The notes under the pieces are model-generated. The model made no database searches. It saw only the letters and a list, made by a program, of their open reading frames with translations, and had not been told where the DNA came from. From DALYLB01 sp046154695 (GTDB lineage: Bacteria; Acidobacteriota; Blastocatellia; RBC074), in assembly GCA_046154695.1 (NCBI GenBank), contig JBJXFI010000453.1, positions 1-17,640 of the forward strand: a stretch of 17,640 nt of DNA. The letters are read 5' to 3'. This document shows, one piece after another, positions 1 to 9,672 of this stretch (positions are counted from its first letter, which is position 1; each line of letters begins with the position of its first letter). Both the position numbers and the translations under genes were made by a program.

Positions 1-15
1 GCCTGCTTCGCAGGC
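1..15 (-). terminator. small perfect hairpin at window edge, possible terminator
   Basis: Bases 1-6 (GCCTGC) and 10-15 (GCAGGC) are perfect inverted arms around a 3-base loop. The hairpin lies about 30 bases past the stop codon of the - strand receiver gene, which is where its terminator would be expected. Any T-run would lie beyond base 1 and cannot be seen, so it could equally be part of a dispersed repeat. Confidence 0.3.
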
Positions 16-43
16 TATACGAATCCCAATTTCAAAACACCCT

Positions 44-406
44 CTACACCGGCGGAGTGAGAAGGGAACGCAAATCCCGATCGAACGCGGAGCGGGCGAG
101 CACGCGGTCGCAGCCCGCTTCCCGGGCCTCCGCCTGCCGCCCGGTATTGACATGCGAGACGAACCCCAGGGTCGGAATCCGGGCCAGCTCCTCGTCGGCC
201 TTGAGCTGCCGCAGCAATTCCAGCGGGCCGCACTCCGACGCGTCCAGGTCGAGAATGATCATCGCGGGACGCTCGGATCGCGCCAGCTCCAGCGCCCGCG
301 ACGCCGTCCGCGCCCGCACCACCTCACGGCCCGCCTCCGCCGCCGCCGGCAGGATCTTTCCCGCAAAAAACAGGTTGTCGAGCAATAGCAGAATCTTCCC
401 CGGCAT
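44..406 (-). CDS. degenerate response-regulator receiver-domain protein (stand-alone)
   Basis: This is a 120-residue single-domain protein with the CheY-like alternating fold. Strand 1 reads KILLLLDNLFF, where active receivers have an Asp-Asp pair; only one Asp remains. The phospho-acceptor strand IILDLDAS keeps a candidate Asp. The Ser/Thr switch position reads GFVSHV, and the usual Lys-Pro motif is replaced by VLARSAF, with no clear lysine. There is no output domain, so it probably acts by protein contact and may be weakly phosphorylated or not at all. The ATG at 406 lies just before strand 1 and has T at -1, like most nuo genes here. An ATG at 436 or a TTG at 460 in the same frame would add 10 or 18 residues. 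It is transcribed away from nuoA. A regulatory link to complex I is inference from position only. Confidence 0.72.
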   Translation of the reverse strand: MPGKILLLLDNLFFAGKILPAAAEAGREVVRARTASRALELARSERPAMIILDLDASECGPLELLRQLKADEELARIPTLGFVSHVNTGRQAEAREAGCDRVLARSAFDRDLRSLLTPPV

Positions 407-454
407 AGAATGCAGCGCTCCGGCCTCGTATGGCATTGATTTCTCAAAGGTTCC

Positions 455-483
455 TTGCAAGCGTCCAGAGATTGTACTAAGAT
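455..483 (+). promoter_or_regulatory. candidate sigma70-type promoter for the nuo operon
   Basis: TTGCAA (455-460) and TAAGAT (478-483) are separated by 17 bases. Each hexamer matches the housekeeping consensus at 4 of 6 positions. The site is in the only sizeable non-coding stretch upstream of nuoA and would give an untranslated leader of about 180 bases. The match is weak, so a promoter elsewhere in 437-640 is equally possible. Confidence 0.25.
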
Positions 484-500
484 TCTCAATCTAATTACAG
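471..500 (-). promoter_or_regulatory. candidate promoter for the divergent receiver gene
   Basis: On the - strand TACAAT (476-471) matches the -10 consensus at 5 of 6 positions, about 65 bases upstream of the chosen start. The -35 candidate CTGTAA (500-495) is poor, with an 18-base spacer. It overlaps the candidate nuo promoter on the other strand, so the two could interfere if both are real. Confidence 0.22.
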
Positions 501-645
501 ACATCCGCATCAGTATCCCAACAATTTGGCCGATCAGGATTTATCGAGAAGCACCGCTGTCGCTAACCGCAGGCATTTACAGGCGCTTGCCGGAGGCGTG
601 AAGGATGGGAAAGGCGCGGGTGGAGAGGGGCTGGGCGGGTTGGTT

Positions 646-677
646 GAGGAGAAACGATGGGGCTTGGAGAACGATGA
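646..677 (+). other. Shine-Dalgarno plus six-codon minigene overlapping the nuoA start
   Basis: GAGGAG at 646-651 lies five bases before an ATG at 657. That ATG opens a six-codon frame (MGLGER) ending in TGA at 675-677, which overlaps the nuoA ATG (674-676) as ATGA. This is the classic geometry for translational coupling, with a well-initiated leader delivering ribosomes to the next start. It could be chance. nuoA also has its own GGAGA at 666-670, only three bases from its ATG. Confidence 0.3.
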
Positions 678-1048
678 AAGCATATATTCCGATTCTGATC
701 GTGTTCATTTTCGTGCTGGGGTTCGCGGTAACCAACATCATTCTCTCGCATCTGGTGGGGAGACGGATAAACACGCGGGCGAAGCTGATGCCGTATGAGT
801 GCGGAATGGATCCGGTCGGGTCGGCGCGCCAGCGGTTTTCGGTGAAGTTCTATCTGATCGCGATGCTCTTCATTCTGTTCGACATCGAAGCGGTTTTTCT
901 GCTTCCGTGGGCGGTGGTCTTTCGGAGCCTGATCCAGAAGCTCTCGCGGCCGTTTGTCTTCCTTGAGATGATGATTTTCGTCGGGGTCCTGCTTGTGGGC
1001 TATGTCTATGTCTGGCGGAAGGGCCTCTTTGAGTGGAATCGCGGCTGA
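674..1048 (+). CDS. nuoA: NADH-quinone oxidoreductase subunit A
   Basis: This is a 124-residue inner-membrane subunit of complex I that packs against NuoH near the quinone cavity. Three hydrophobic helices are visible, at roughly residues 5-27, 58-80 and 92-112. Between helices 1 and 2 is the NuoA signature loop with YECGMDPVGSARQRFSVKFY, including Cys43. The acidic pair Asp70/Glu72 on helix 2 matches the conserved pair of the family. I chose the ATG at 674 because it gives the usual length and an N-terminus leading directly into helix 1. The frame is open to an ATG at 605, but that would add 23 charged residues without family support. It is the first gene of the nuo operon, 44 bases ahead of nuoB. 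Confidence 0.97.
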   Translation: MKAYIPILIVFIFVLGFAVTNIILSHLVGRRINTRAKLMPYECGMDPVGSARQRFSVKFYLIAMLFILFDIEAVFLLPWAVVFRSLIQKLSRPFVFLEMMIFVGVLLVGYVYVWRKGLFEWNRG

Positions 1049-1059
1049 ATCAAGGTGGA

Positions 1060-1079
1060 TTCAACACTTCTTCAACACT
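1060..1079 (+). repeat. 9-bp direct repeat in the nuoA-nuoB spacer
   Basis: TTCAACACT occurs at 1060-1068 and again at 1071-1079, separated by TC. It fills nearly half of the 44-base spacer, where a ribosome-binding site would be expected and none is seen. No function is evident. Confidence 0.5.
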
Positions 1080-1092
1080 GAAATACCGAACT

Positions 1093-1590
1093 ATGGGACT
1101 CGAAACAACAGTCGGAGATCTTTTACCGGAGGTTATCACGACGCGGCTCGACGCGCTGGTGAATTGGGGGCGCAAGTCCTCGATCTGGCCGGCGACCTTT
1201 GGGCTGGCGTGTTGCGCGATCGAGATGATGGCGATGACGGACGCGCGAAACGACGTGGCGCGCTTTGGGGCGGAGGTCTTTCGCGCCAGCCCGCGGCAGG
1301 CGGACGTGATGATTGTGGCCGGCCGGGTCTCGATCAAGATGGCGCCGGTGCTGCGCCGAATCTACGATCAGATGCCCGAGCCGAAATGGGTCATCTCGAT
1401 GGGAGTCTGCGCCTCGGCCGGCGGCGTGTTCAACAATTACGCCATCGTGCAGGGCGTCGACAAGGTGGTTCCTGTCGATATCTTCGTTCCCGGCTGCCCG
1501 CCGCGTCCGGAAGGGCTGATCTGGGCCATTATGAAACTGCAGGAGAAGATCGAGCGCGAAAAGGTCTTCACGGTAGAGCAGGTCGCGTAG
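1093..1590 (+). CDS. nuoB: NADH-quinone oxidoreductase subunit B (N2 cluster subunit)
   Basis: NuoB carries the terminal 4Fe-4S cluster N2, which passes electrons to quinone at its interface with NuoD. At 165 residues it has the normal size. The cluster ligands are all present: tandem Cys40-Cys41 in GLACCAIEMMA, Cys106 in SMGVCASAGG and Cys135 in VPGCPPRPE. The stretch TDARNDVARFGAEVFRASPR is near-universal in the family. I chose the ATG at 1093 because NuoB proteins commonly start a short distance before the LxxWGRKxSxWP region. A GTG at 1033 in frame would overlap nuoA by 16 bases and add 20 residues without family support. There is no Shine-Dalgarno, and T is at -1. Confidence 0.97.
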   Translation: MGLETTVGDLLPEVITTRLDALVNWGRKSSIWPATFGLACCAIEMMAMTDARNDVARFGAEVFRASPRQADVMIVAGRVSIKMAPVLRRIYDQMPEPKWVISMGVCASAGGVFNNYAIVQGVDKVVPVDIFVPGCPPRPEGLIWAIMKLQEKIEREKVFTVEQVA

Positions 1591-1601
1591 CTCGGCCCGC
1601 G

Positions 1602-1629
1602 ATTCACGATCCACGTATCCGCATTCACG
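1602..1629 (+). repeat. degenerate 7-bp tandem repeat in the nuoB-nuoC spacer
   Basis: The 47-base spacer contains four consecutive 7-base units: ATTCACG, ATCCACG, TATCCGC and ATTCACG. The first and last are identical and the second differs by one base. It resembles simple-sequence spacer repeats scattered in some environmental bacterial genomes; whether it recurs in this genome cannot be judged here. Confidence 0.4.
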
Positions 1630-1637
1630 GGAAATCC

Positions 1638-2138
1638 ATGTCCGAATCCATTGAACAGGCGCCCCGCGCCGCACAACACCCTCGCTACGCGGACGCGTCG
1701 CTGGTCCGCGCCAGGTTCGGAAACGTCATTGAAGAGGTCATCGAGGCGGTCAGTGAAGTCACGTTGGTCGTCCGGCGGGAAGGGCTGGTCGAACTGATGG
1801 CCTGGCTTCGGGACGAGCAGAGCCTGCGCTTCGATTATCTGAGCGATATCGCCGGCCTCGATCTCGGGGAGTTCGCCTCGCCTCGCTTCGCGCTCTCGTA
1901 CCATCTCTATTCCCTCACGCACAACCATCGGCTGCGCGTCAAGGTCCTATTGGAGGAAGAGGATCCGCGGGTTCCCACGATGTGGAATCTGTGGAAGTCC
2001 GCGAACTGGCTCGAGCGCGAAGTCTATGACATGTTCGGCGTGACGTTCGACGGCCATCCGGATCTGCGCCGCATTCTGATGCCGGCCGATTACGAGGGGC
2101 ATCCGCTTCGCAAGGACTTCCCGATGAAGGGATATTAA
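1638..2138 (+). CDS. nuoC: NADH-quinone oxidoreductase subunit C
   Basis: NuoC is a structural subunit of the hydrophilic arm that supports NuoD and has no cofactor (166 residues). The C-terminal family signature is clear at about residues 123-160: EREVYDMFGVTFDGHPDLRR followed by ILMPADYEGHPLRKDFP. The N-terminal 22 residues are polar and variable, as usual. The start at 1638 fits the family. The frame is open upstream through the nuoB region only because of high GC content. NuoC is a separate protein, not fused to NuoD as in Escherichia coli. The gene follows nuoB by 47 bases and precedes nuoD by 29. It has no recognisable Shine-Dalgarno, and C is at -1. Confidence 0.96.
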   Translation: MSESIEQAPRAAQHPRYADASLVRARFGNVIEEVIEAVSEVTLVVRREGLVELMAWLRDEQSLRFDYLSDIAGLDLGEFASPRFALSYHLYSLTHNHRLRVKVLLEEEDPRVPTMWNLWKSANWLEREVYDMFGVTFDGHPDLRRILMPADYEGHPLRKDFPMKGY

Positions 2139-2156
2139 CCCGCTGTTCGGAATTTC

Positions 2157-2168
2157 TATCGATCGATA
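2157..2168. repeat. 12-bp perfect palindrome at the nuoD start
   Basis: TATCGATCGATA reads the same on both strands and ends on the A of the nuoD ATG. It takes the place where a ribosome-binding site would sit. It could be a protein-binding site or chance enrichment of ATCG words in this genome. Confidence 0.35.
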
Positions 2169-3403
2169 TGGAAGCAAGAGAAATACACGTCCCGACAACC
2201 AATATCTCGATGCTGCGCAAGCCCGATCCATTGGCGGACACGCTGATGACGATCTCGCTCGGGCCGCAGCATCCCTCGACGCACGGCGTGCTGCGGCTGG
2301 AGCTGGTCCTCGACGGCGAGACGGTGGTCAAGGCCACTCCGGACATCGGCTATCTGCACACGGGCATCGAGAAGACGATGGAGAAGGAGAAGTGGCAGCA
2401 GGTCGTCACCGTCACCTGCCGCATGGACTACCTCAACTCCTTCGGGAACGATCTGGGCTATTGCCTGGCGGTGGAGAAGCTGATGGGCGTTGAGGCGCCG
2501 AAGCGGGCGCGGGATCTCCGTGTGCTCTTCACGGAGCTGAACCGGCTCTCGTCCCATCTGGTCTGGTTCGGCACCCACGCGATGGACATCGGCGCGATGA
2601 CGGCCTTTTTCTATGCCTTCGTGCATCGCGAGAAGATCCTCGATCTGTATGAGTGCGCGACCGGGGCGCGGCTTCATCAAAGCTATTTCATCATCGGCGG
2701 GACGCGCTGGGACCTGCCCCCGAACTTCATCGACCTGTGCGAGGAGTTCCTCAAGGGATTTCCGAAGTTCCTCGACGAGTGCAAGCGGCTGGTCACGGGC
2801 AACAGGATCTTTCAGCGCCGAACGATGGCCGTCGGCGTCATCCGCAAGGACGAGGCGATCAACTGGGGCCTCTCCGGCCCCACGATTCGCGGCAGCGGCG
2901 TCGATTGGGATATCCGCAAGAGCGAGCCCTATTCGGGCTATGACACCTACGATTTCAAGGTCCCGGTCTATGACGGGTGCGACGTCTGGTCCCGCTATCT
3001 CGTCCGCATGGAGGAGATGGAGGAGAGCTGGAAGATCTGCGGCGAGGCGCTCAAGCGGCTGCGCGAGCCCGGCGAATTCATGGCCAATCATCCGAAACTG
3101 AAGCTGCCCGAACGCGACCTGATGAAGAAGCATATCGATGTCATGATTCATCATTTCCTGCTCGCCTCCGAGGGCTTCACGGCGCCGATCGGCGAGGTCT
3201 ATCAGTCGATCGAGTCGGCGCGCGGCGAGATCGGATTCTATGTTGTCAGCGATGGCAAGGAGCGCCCGTACCGCGTTCACACGCGGGCGCCTTCCTTCGT
3301 CAACCTCTCGGCTCTTCCCGACATGGTCGAGGGATCCCTGCTCGCCGACGTCGTCGCGGTCATCGGCAGCATCGATATCGTTCTGGGAGATGTGGATCGG
3401 TAG
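2168..3403 (+). CDS. nuoD: NADH-quinone oxidoreductase subunit D (quinone-site subunit)
   Basis: NuoD is the 49-kDa-type subunit; with NuoB it forms the quinone-reduction site at the end of the FeS chain. It is 411 residues long, normal for a free-standing NuoD. The quinone-pocket loop GPQHPSTHGVLR lies at residues 32-43, with His35 and His39. Tyr88 in CRMDYLNSF matches the conserved quinone-head tyrosine. Further hallmarks are DIGYLHTGIEK, HLVWFGTHAMDIGA and the C-terminal IGSIDIVLGDVDR ending typical of the family. The start at 2168 gives a standard N-terminus (EIHVPT, then TMTISLGPQH-type). There is no Shine-Dalgarno, and T is at -1. A 112-base spacer carrying inverted repeats follows the gene. 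Confidence 0.98.
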   Translation: MEAREIHVPTTNISMLRKPDPLADTLMTISLGPQHPSTHGVLRLELVLDGETVVKATPDIGYLHTGIEKTMEKEKWQQVVTVTCRMDYLNSFGNDLGYCLAVEKLMGVEAPKRARDLRVLFTELNRLSSHLVWFGTHAMDIGAMTAFFYAFVHREKILDLYECATGARLHQSYFIIGGTRWDLPPNFIDLCEEFLKGFPKFLDECKRLVTGNRIFQRRTMAVGVIRKDEAINWGLSGPTIRGSGVDWDIRKSEPYSGYDTYDFKVPVYDGCDVWSRYLVRMEEMEESWKICGEALKRLREPGEFMANHPKLKLPERDLMKKHIDVMIHHFLLASEGFTAPIGEVYQSIESARGEIGFYVVSDGKERPYRVHTRAPSFVNLSALPDMVEGSLLADVVAVIGSIDIVLGDVDR

Positions 3404-3407
3404 TCGG

Positions 3408-3447
3408 CCGGTTGCCGATTGCCGGCTCACCGGCATTCGCCAACCGG
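3408..3447 (+). repeat. 18-bp near-perfect hairpin in the nuoD-nuoE spacer
   Basis: Arms 3408-3425 and 3430-3447 are inverted copies with 16 of 18 positions paired around the 4-base loop CTCA. The hairpin begins five bases after the nuoD stop codon and is followed by only three T, so it is a weak terminator at best. It may act as an mRNA stabiliser or attenuator between the NuoA-D and NuoE-G parts of the transcript. The arms consist of CCGGTTGCCG-type words also seen in the nuoK-nuoL spacer. Confidence 0.75.
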
Positions 3448-3483
3448 TTTCCCGGCGCGGCCTTCAAGCCATGCCTTCCAACT

Positions 3484-3505
3484 GACAACCGGCTACCGGC
3501 TATCG
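3484..3505 (+). repeat. dispersed repeat unit shared with the nuoK-nuoL spacer
   Basis: These 22 bases, beginning GACAACCGGCTACCGG, match 10644-10665 in the nuoK-nuoL spacer at 18 of 22 positions. In both places the unit lies shortly before a start codon (11 bases before nuoE, 25 before nuoL). This indicates one dispersed repeat family inserted at two points of the operon. Confidence 0.6.
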
Positions 3506-3515
3506 ACAATCGTTT

Positions 3516-3980
3516 ATGTATAGTCAAGAAAACGAAAAGAAGATCGACGAATTCATTTCGCACTATCCGGTGAAGCGCTCCGCGATTCTGCCCGCGCTCT
3601 TTATCGCGCAGCAGGAGCATGGATATGTCACGGATGAGGATGTGAAGTATCTGGCGCAGCGGCTCGACCTGCGGGTCAACGAGGTCGAGGAGATCGTGAC
3701 CTTCTACACGATGTATTCGCGCAAACCGGTCGGCAAATACAAGATTCAGGTATGCCGGACGGTTTCGTGCATGCTGCTGGGCGCCGAACAGATCACGGAG
3801 CACATCGAGCACAAGATCGGCTGCGGGGTCAACGAGACCTCGGCGGACGGAAAGTTCACGCTGCAGGAGGTCGAATGTCTCGGGTACTGCGATCTGGCGC
3901 CGTGCCTGCAGGTCAATTTCGACTATCACGAGAATGTGACGACGGAGAGCGTGGACCGGCTTCTCGACGGTCTGAAGTGA
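3516..3980 (+). CDS. nuoE: NADH-quinone oxidoreductase subunit E (N1a 2Fe-2S)
   Basis: This 24-kDa-type subunit of the NADH-dehydrogenase module has a thioredoxin-like fold holding the off-path 2Fe-2S cluster N1a. Its 154 residues are near the family norm. The four cluster cysteines are visible as Cys80-x4-Cys85 (CRTVSC) and Cys121-x3-Cys125 (CLGYC). The helical N-terminal part (residues 5-70) has the family pattern KRSAILPALFIAQQEHGYV and EEIVTFYTMYSRKPVGKY. The start at 3516 immediately precedes this conserved helix. The gene follows the repeat-filled spacer, sits 25 bases before its partner nuoF, has no Shine-Dalgarno and has T at -1. Confidence 0.97.
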   Translation: MYSQENEKKIDEFISHYPVKRSAILPALFIAQQEHGYVTDEDVKYLAQRLDLRVNEVEEIVTFYTMYSRKPVGKYKIQVCRTVSCMLLGAEQITEHIEHKIGCGVNETSADGKFTLQEVECLGYCDLAPCLQVNFDYHENVTTESVDRLLDGLK

Positions 3981-4005
3981 ATCGGGCGATAAACTGAGTG
4001 GCGAT

Positions 4006-5286
<1,281 letters not shown>

Positions 5287-5310
5287 ATCGGAGCACATAA
5301 AGGATGGGGA

Positions 5311-5392
5311 CAGCCGCGAAGAGACGAAGCGCGTAAGGGAGGGATTTCCATTTCTCATTGCGTTTCCGCGTCTTCTTCGCCCCTTCGCGGTT
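5311..5392. repeat. imperfect inverted repeat filling the nuoF-nuoG spacer
   Basis: Bases 5311-5330 (core CCGCGAAGAGACGAAG) and the reverse complement of 5374-5393 (core CCGCGAAGGGGCGAAG) agree at 16 of 20 positions, giving long arms around a loop of about 43 bases. CGCGAAG-rich elements of this type are familiar as dispersed intergenic repeats in several environmental phyla. No coding potential is seen. It separates nuoF from nuoG within the NADH module and differs in sequence from the other two long-spacer repeats. Confidence 0.6.
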
Positions 5393-5409
5393 GATTCCTG
5401 TTTGCCAAT

Positions 5410-7857
<2,448 letters not shown>

Positions 7858-7906
7858 CCGCGGGCGAATTGGCGACAACGTGCGAACGCATGTGGTCTTG
7901 AGTCAC

Positions 7907-7912
7907 GGGAGG
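7907..7912 (+). promoter_or_regulatory. strong Shine-Dalgarno of the Uma2 gene
   Basis: GGGAGG ends five bases before the ATG at 7918, an ideal spacing, and it decides that start. It stands out because the nuo genes on either side have no comparable site. Confidence 0.8.
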
Positions 7913-7917
7913 TTGCG

Positions 7918-8508
7918 ATGACTCCGGATATCGAAAGCGCAATAGGAAATTCTGCGGGCCAGGTTGCGGCGAATGCCGTGACCGCAGACCAACTTTTCGA
8001 GATGCCTCGCGATGGAATGAGGCGGGAGCTCGTCAGGGGGGAACTGAGGCTGATGTCGCCCACAGAATTCGAACACGGAAAGATCGTCGTCCGCATCACT
8101 TCGCCGCTGGATCGTCATGTCGAGGAAAACGGTCTGGGCGTGGTGGTCGGAGCCGAGACCGGATATTTCATCGCCAGGGACCCGGATACGGTCCGGGCGC
8201 CGGATGTCTCGTTTGTCAGTCAACGTCGGATCGAAGAGGTCGGCGTTACGAAGAAGTTTTTTCCGGCGGCCCCTGACCTCGCCGTCGAGGTCCTGTCGCC
8301 GAACGATACGGTCTTCGACGTCGATGAAAAGGTGGAGGAATGGCTCGCGTCGGGCGTTCGGCTGGTGTGGGTCGTGAATCCGAAGCGGCGCACGGTTGCG
8401 GTATACCATTCCCTGATGGACGTCAAAATTCTGTCAGAGAATGATGATCTCGAGGGCGAGGATGTCGTCCCGGGATTTCGGCACAGGATTGCTGATATTT
8501 TCACGTAA
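7918..8508 (+). CDS. Uma2 family protein (DUF820, PD-(D/E)XK nuclease fold)
   Basis: This 196-residue protein belongs to the Uma2 (formerly DUF820) family of putative restriction-endonuclease-like proteins, whose biological role is poorly known. The family pattern is present: an N-terminal RRELVRGELRLMSP strand pair (residues 35-48), RAPDVSFV with Asp96, PDLAVEVLSPND with Glu124, a following Lys138 in the DEKVEEWLASGVRLVWVVNP segment, and a C-terminal GFRHRIADIF. Asp96 and Glu124 are the likely metal-binding pair, so the active site looks intact. It sits 60 bases after nuoG and 24 before nuoH, in the same direction, so it is probably cotranscribed. It has no place in complex I. Its strong Shine-Dalgarno and G at -1 differ from the neighbours and suggest later insertion. 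No flanking mobile element is seen. Confidence 0.9.
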   Translation: MTPDIESAIGNSAGQVAANAVTADQLFEMPRDGMRRELVRGELRLMSPTEFEHGKIVVRITSPLDRHVEENGLGVVVGAETGYFIARDPDTVRAPDVSFVSQRRIEEVGVTKKFFPAAPDLAVEVLSPNDTVFDVDEKVEEWLASGVRLVWVVNPKRRTVAVYHSLMDVKILSENDDLEGEDVVPGFRHRIADIFT

Positions 8509-8532
8509 GTAGTACGAAGCTGAATCGAGCTT

Positions 8533-9666
8533 ATGCAATCACTCTTCAATTCGATCGATTTTCCCTTCATTATCGGATCGCTGGTGAAGATCGCGATATT
8601 CTGGATCTTCATCATGCTCGTCGTGGCCTATATGGTCTATGCCGAGCGCCGCGTTCTCGCGGTGATCCAGAACCGGCTTGGCCCCAACCGCGTGGGGTGG
8701 CAGGGGCTGTTGCAGCCGTTCGCGGATCTGATCAAGTTCATCTTCAAGGAAGACATCGTTCCGCTGGCGGTGAACAAGGCGCTGTATATAATGGCGCCGG
8801 TGATCGTGCTTGTTCCGGCGATGATGGTTCTGATTGTCTATCCCTTCGGTCCGGAGAACGTTCCGCTGCCGTTCGGCGCGCAGATCAGCTCCTTTCTCAA
8901 CGGGATCGGGACCTCGCTCGGGATGGACTGGGGAATCGACATCTCGCGCATCAATCTGTACATCACAAATTTCAACATCGGGCTGCTCTATGTCTTCGCG
9001 CTGACGAGCCTCGGGGTGTATGGGATCTTCATCGGCGGGTGGGCGTCGAATTCGAAATACAGCCTGCTGGGCGGGCTGCGTTCGTCGGCGCAGATGATCA
9101 GCTACGAGCTGTCGCTGTCGCTGTCGGTCATCGCGGTGCTTCTGATGGCGGGAACGCTGGATCTGACGGAGATCGTCAAGGCACAGTCGGGCTGGGGCGG
9201 AATGCGATGGAACATCTTCGGCGGGCCGACGCTGGGGATGATGCCGGCGGCGGTGATCGCCTTCATGGTCTATCTGGTGAGCGCGATCGCCGAGACGAAC
9301 CGGGTGCCGTTCGATCTGCCGGAGGCGGAGACTGAGCTGGTGGCGGGCTTTCACACGGAATACAGCTCATTGAAGTTCGCGCTCTTCTTCATGGCCGAAT
9401 ACGTCAACATGACGACGGTCTCGGTGCTCGCGACGACGCTCTTTCTGGGCGGGTGGCAGGGGCCCGGGGTCGGCAGCCTGCCGTGGCTGGGCCCGGTCTA
9501 TTTTCTGGCCAAGGTCTTCTTTTTCCTGTTCCTCTACATCTGGCTGCGCGGGACGCTGCCGCGGTTCCGGTACGATCAACTGATGAACTTCGGTTGGAAG
9601 GTGCTGCTGCCGACGGCGCTCTTCAATATCATTCTGGCAGCCGTTCTCGGGGTGCTGTTCCTGTAA
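8533..9666 (+). CDS. nuoH: NADH-quinone oxidoreductase subunit H
   Basis: NuoH is the membrane-arm anchor that forms the quinone tunnel under NuoB/NuoD. At 377 residues with about eight or nine hydrophobic helices it has a typical to slightly long size. Diagnostic stretches are AERRVLAVIQNRLGPNRVG (residues 37-55) with QPFADLIKFIFKED after it, and the charged loop AETNRVPFDLPEAETELVAG with FHTEYS (residues 253-278), which contacts the quinone site. The loop between helices 2 and 3 (about residues 106-140) is somewhat extended. The ATG at 8533 has no clear Shine-Dalgarno and T at -1. The next gene is nuoJ only six bases on, where nuoI would normally be. Confidence 0.97.
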   Translation: MQSLFNSIDFPFIIGSLVKIAIFWIFIMLVVAYMVYAERRVLAVIQNRLGPNRVGWQGLLQPFADLIKFIFKEDIVPLAVNKALYIMAPVIVLVPAMMVLIVYPFGPENVPLPFGAQISSFLNGIGTSLGMDWGIDISRINLYITNFNIGLLYVFALTSLGVYGIFIGGWASNSKYSLLGGLRSSAQMISYELSLSLSVIAVLLMAGTLDLTEIVKAQSGWGGMRWNIFGGPTLGMMPAAVIAFMVYLVSAIAETNRVPFDLPEAETELVAGFHTEYSSLKFALFFMAEYVNMTTVSVLATTLFLGGWQGPGVGSLPWLGPVYFLAKVFFFLFLYIWLRGTLPRFRYDQLMNFGWKVLLPTALFNIILAAVLGVLFL

Positions 9667-9672
9667 CACGAT

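Noticed and set aside
526..798. 90-codon + strand frame overlapping nuoA
   Set aside because: It is out of frame with nuoA and has no domain. nuoA in the overlapping frame is certain.
1033..1092. GTG at 1033 as the nuoB start, overlapping nuoA
   Set aside because: It adds 20 residues encoded by the direct-repeat spacer with no counterpart in the family. The ATG at 1093 gives a standard N-terminus.
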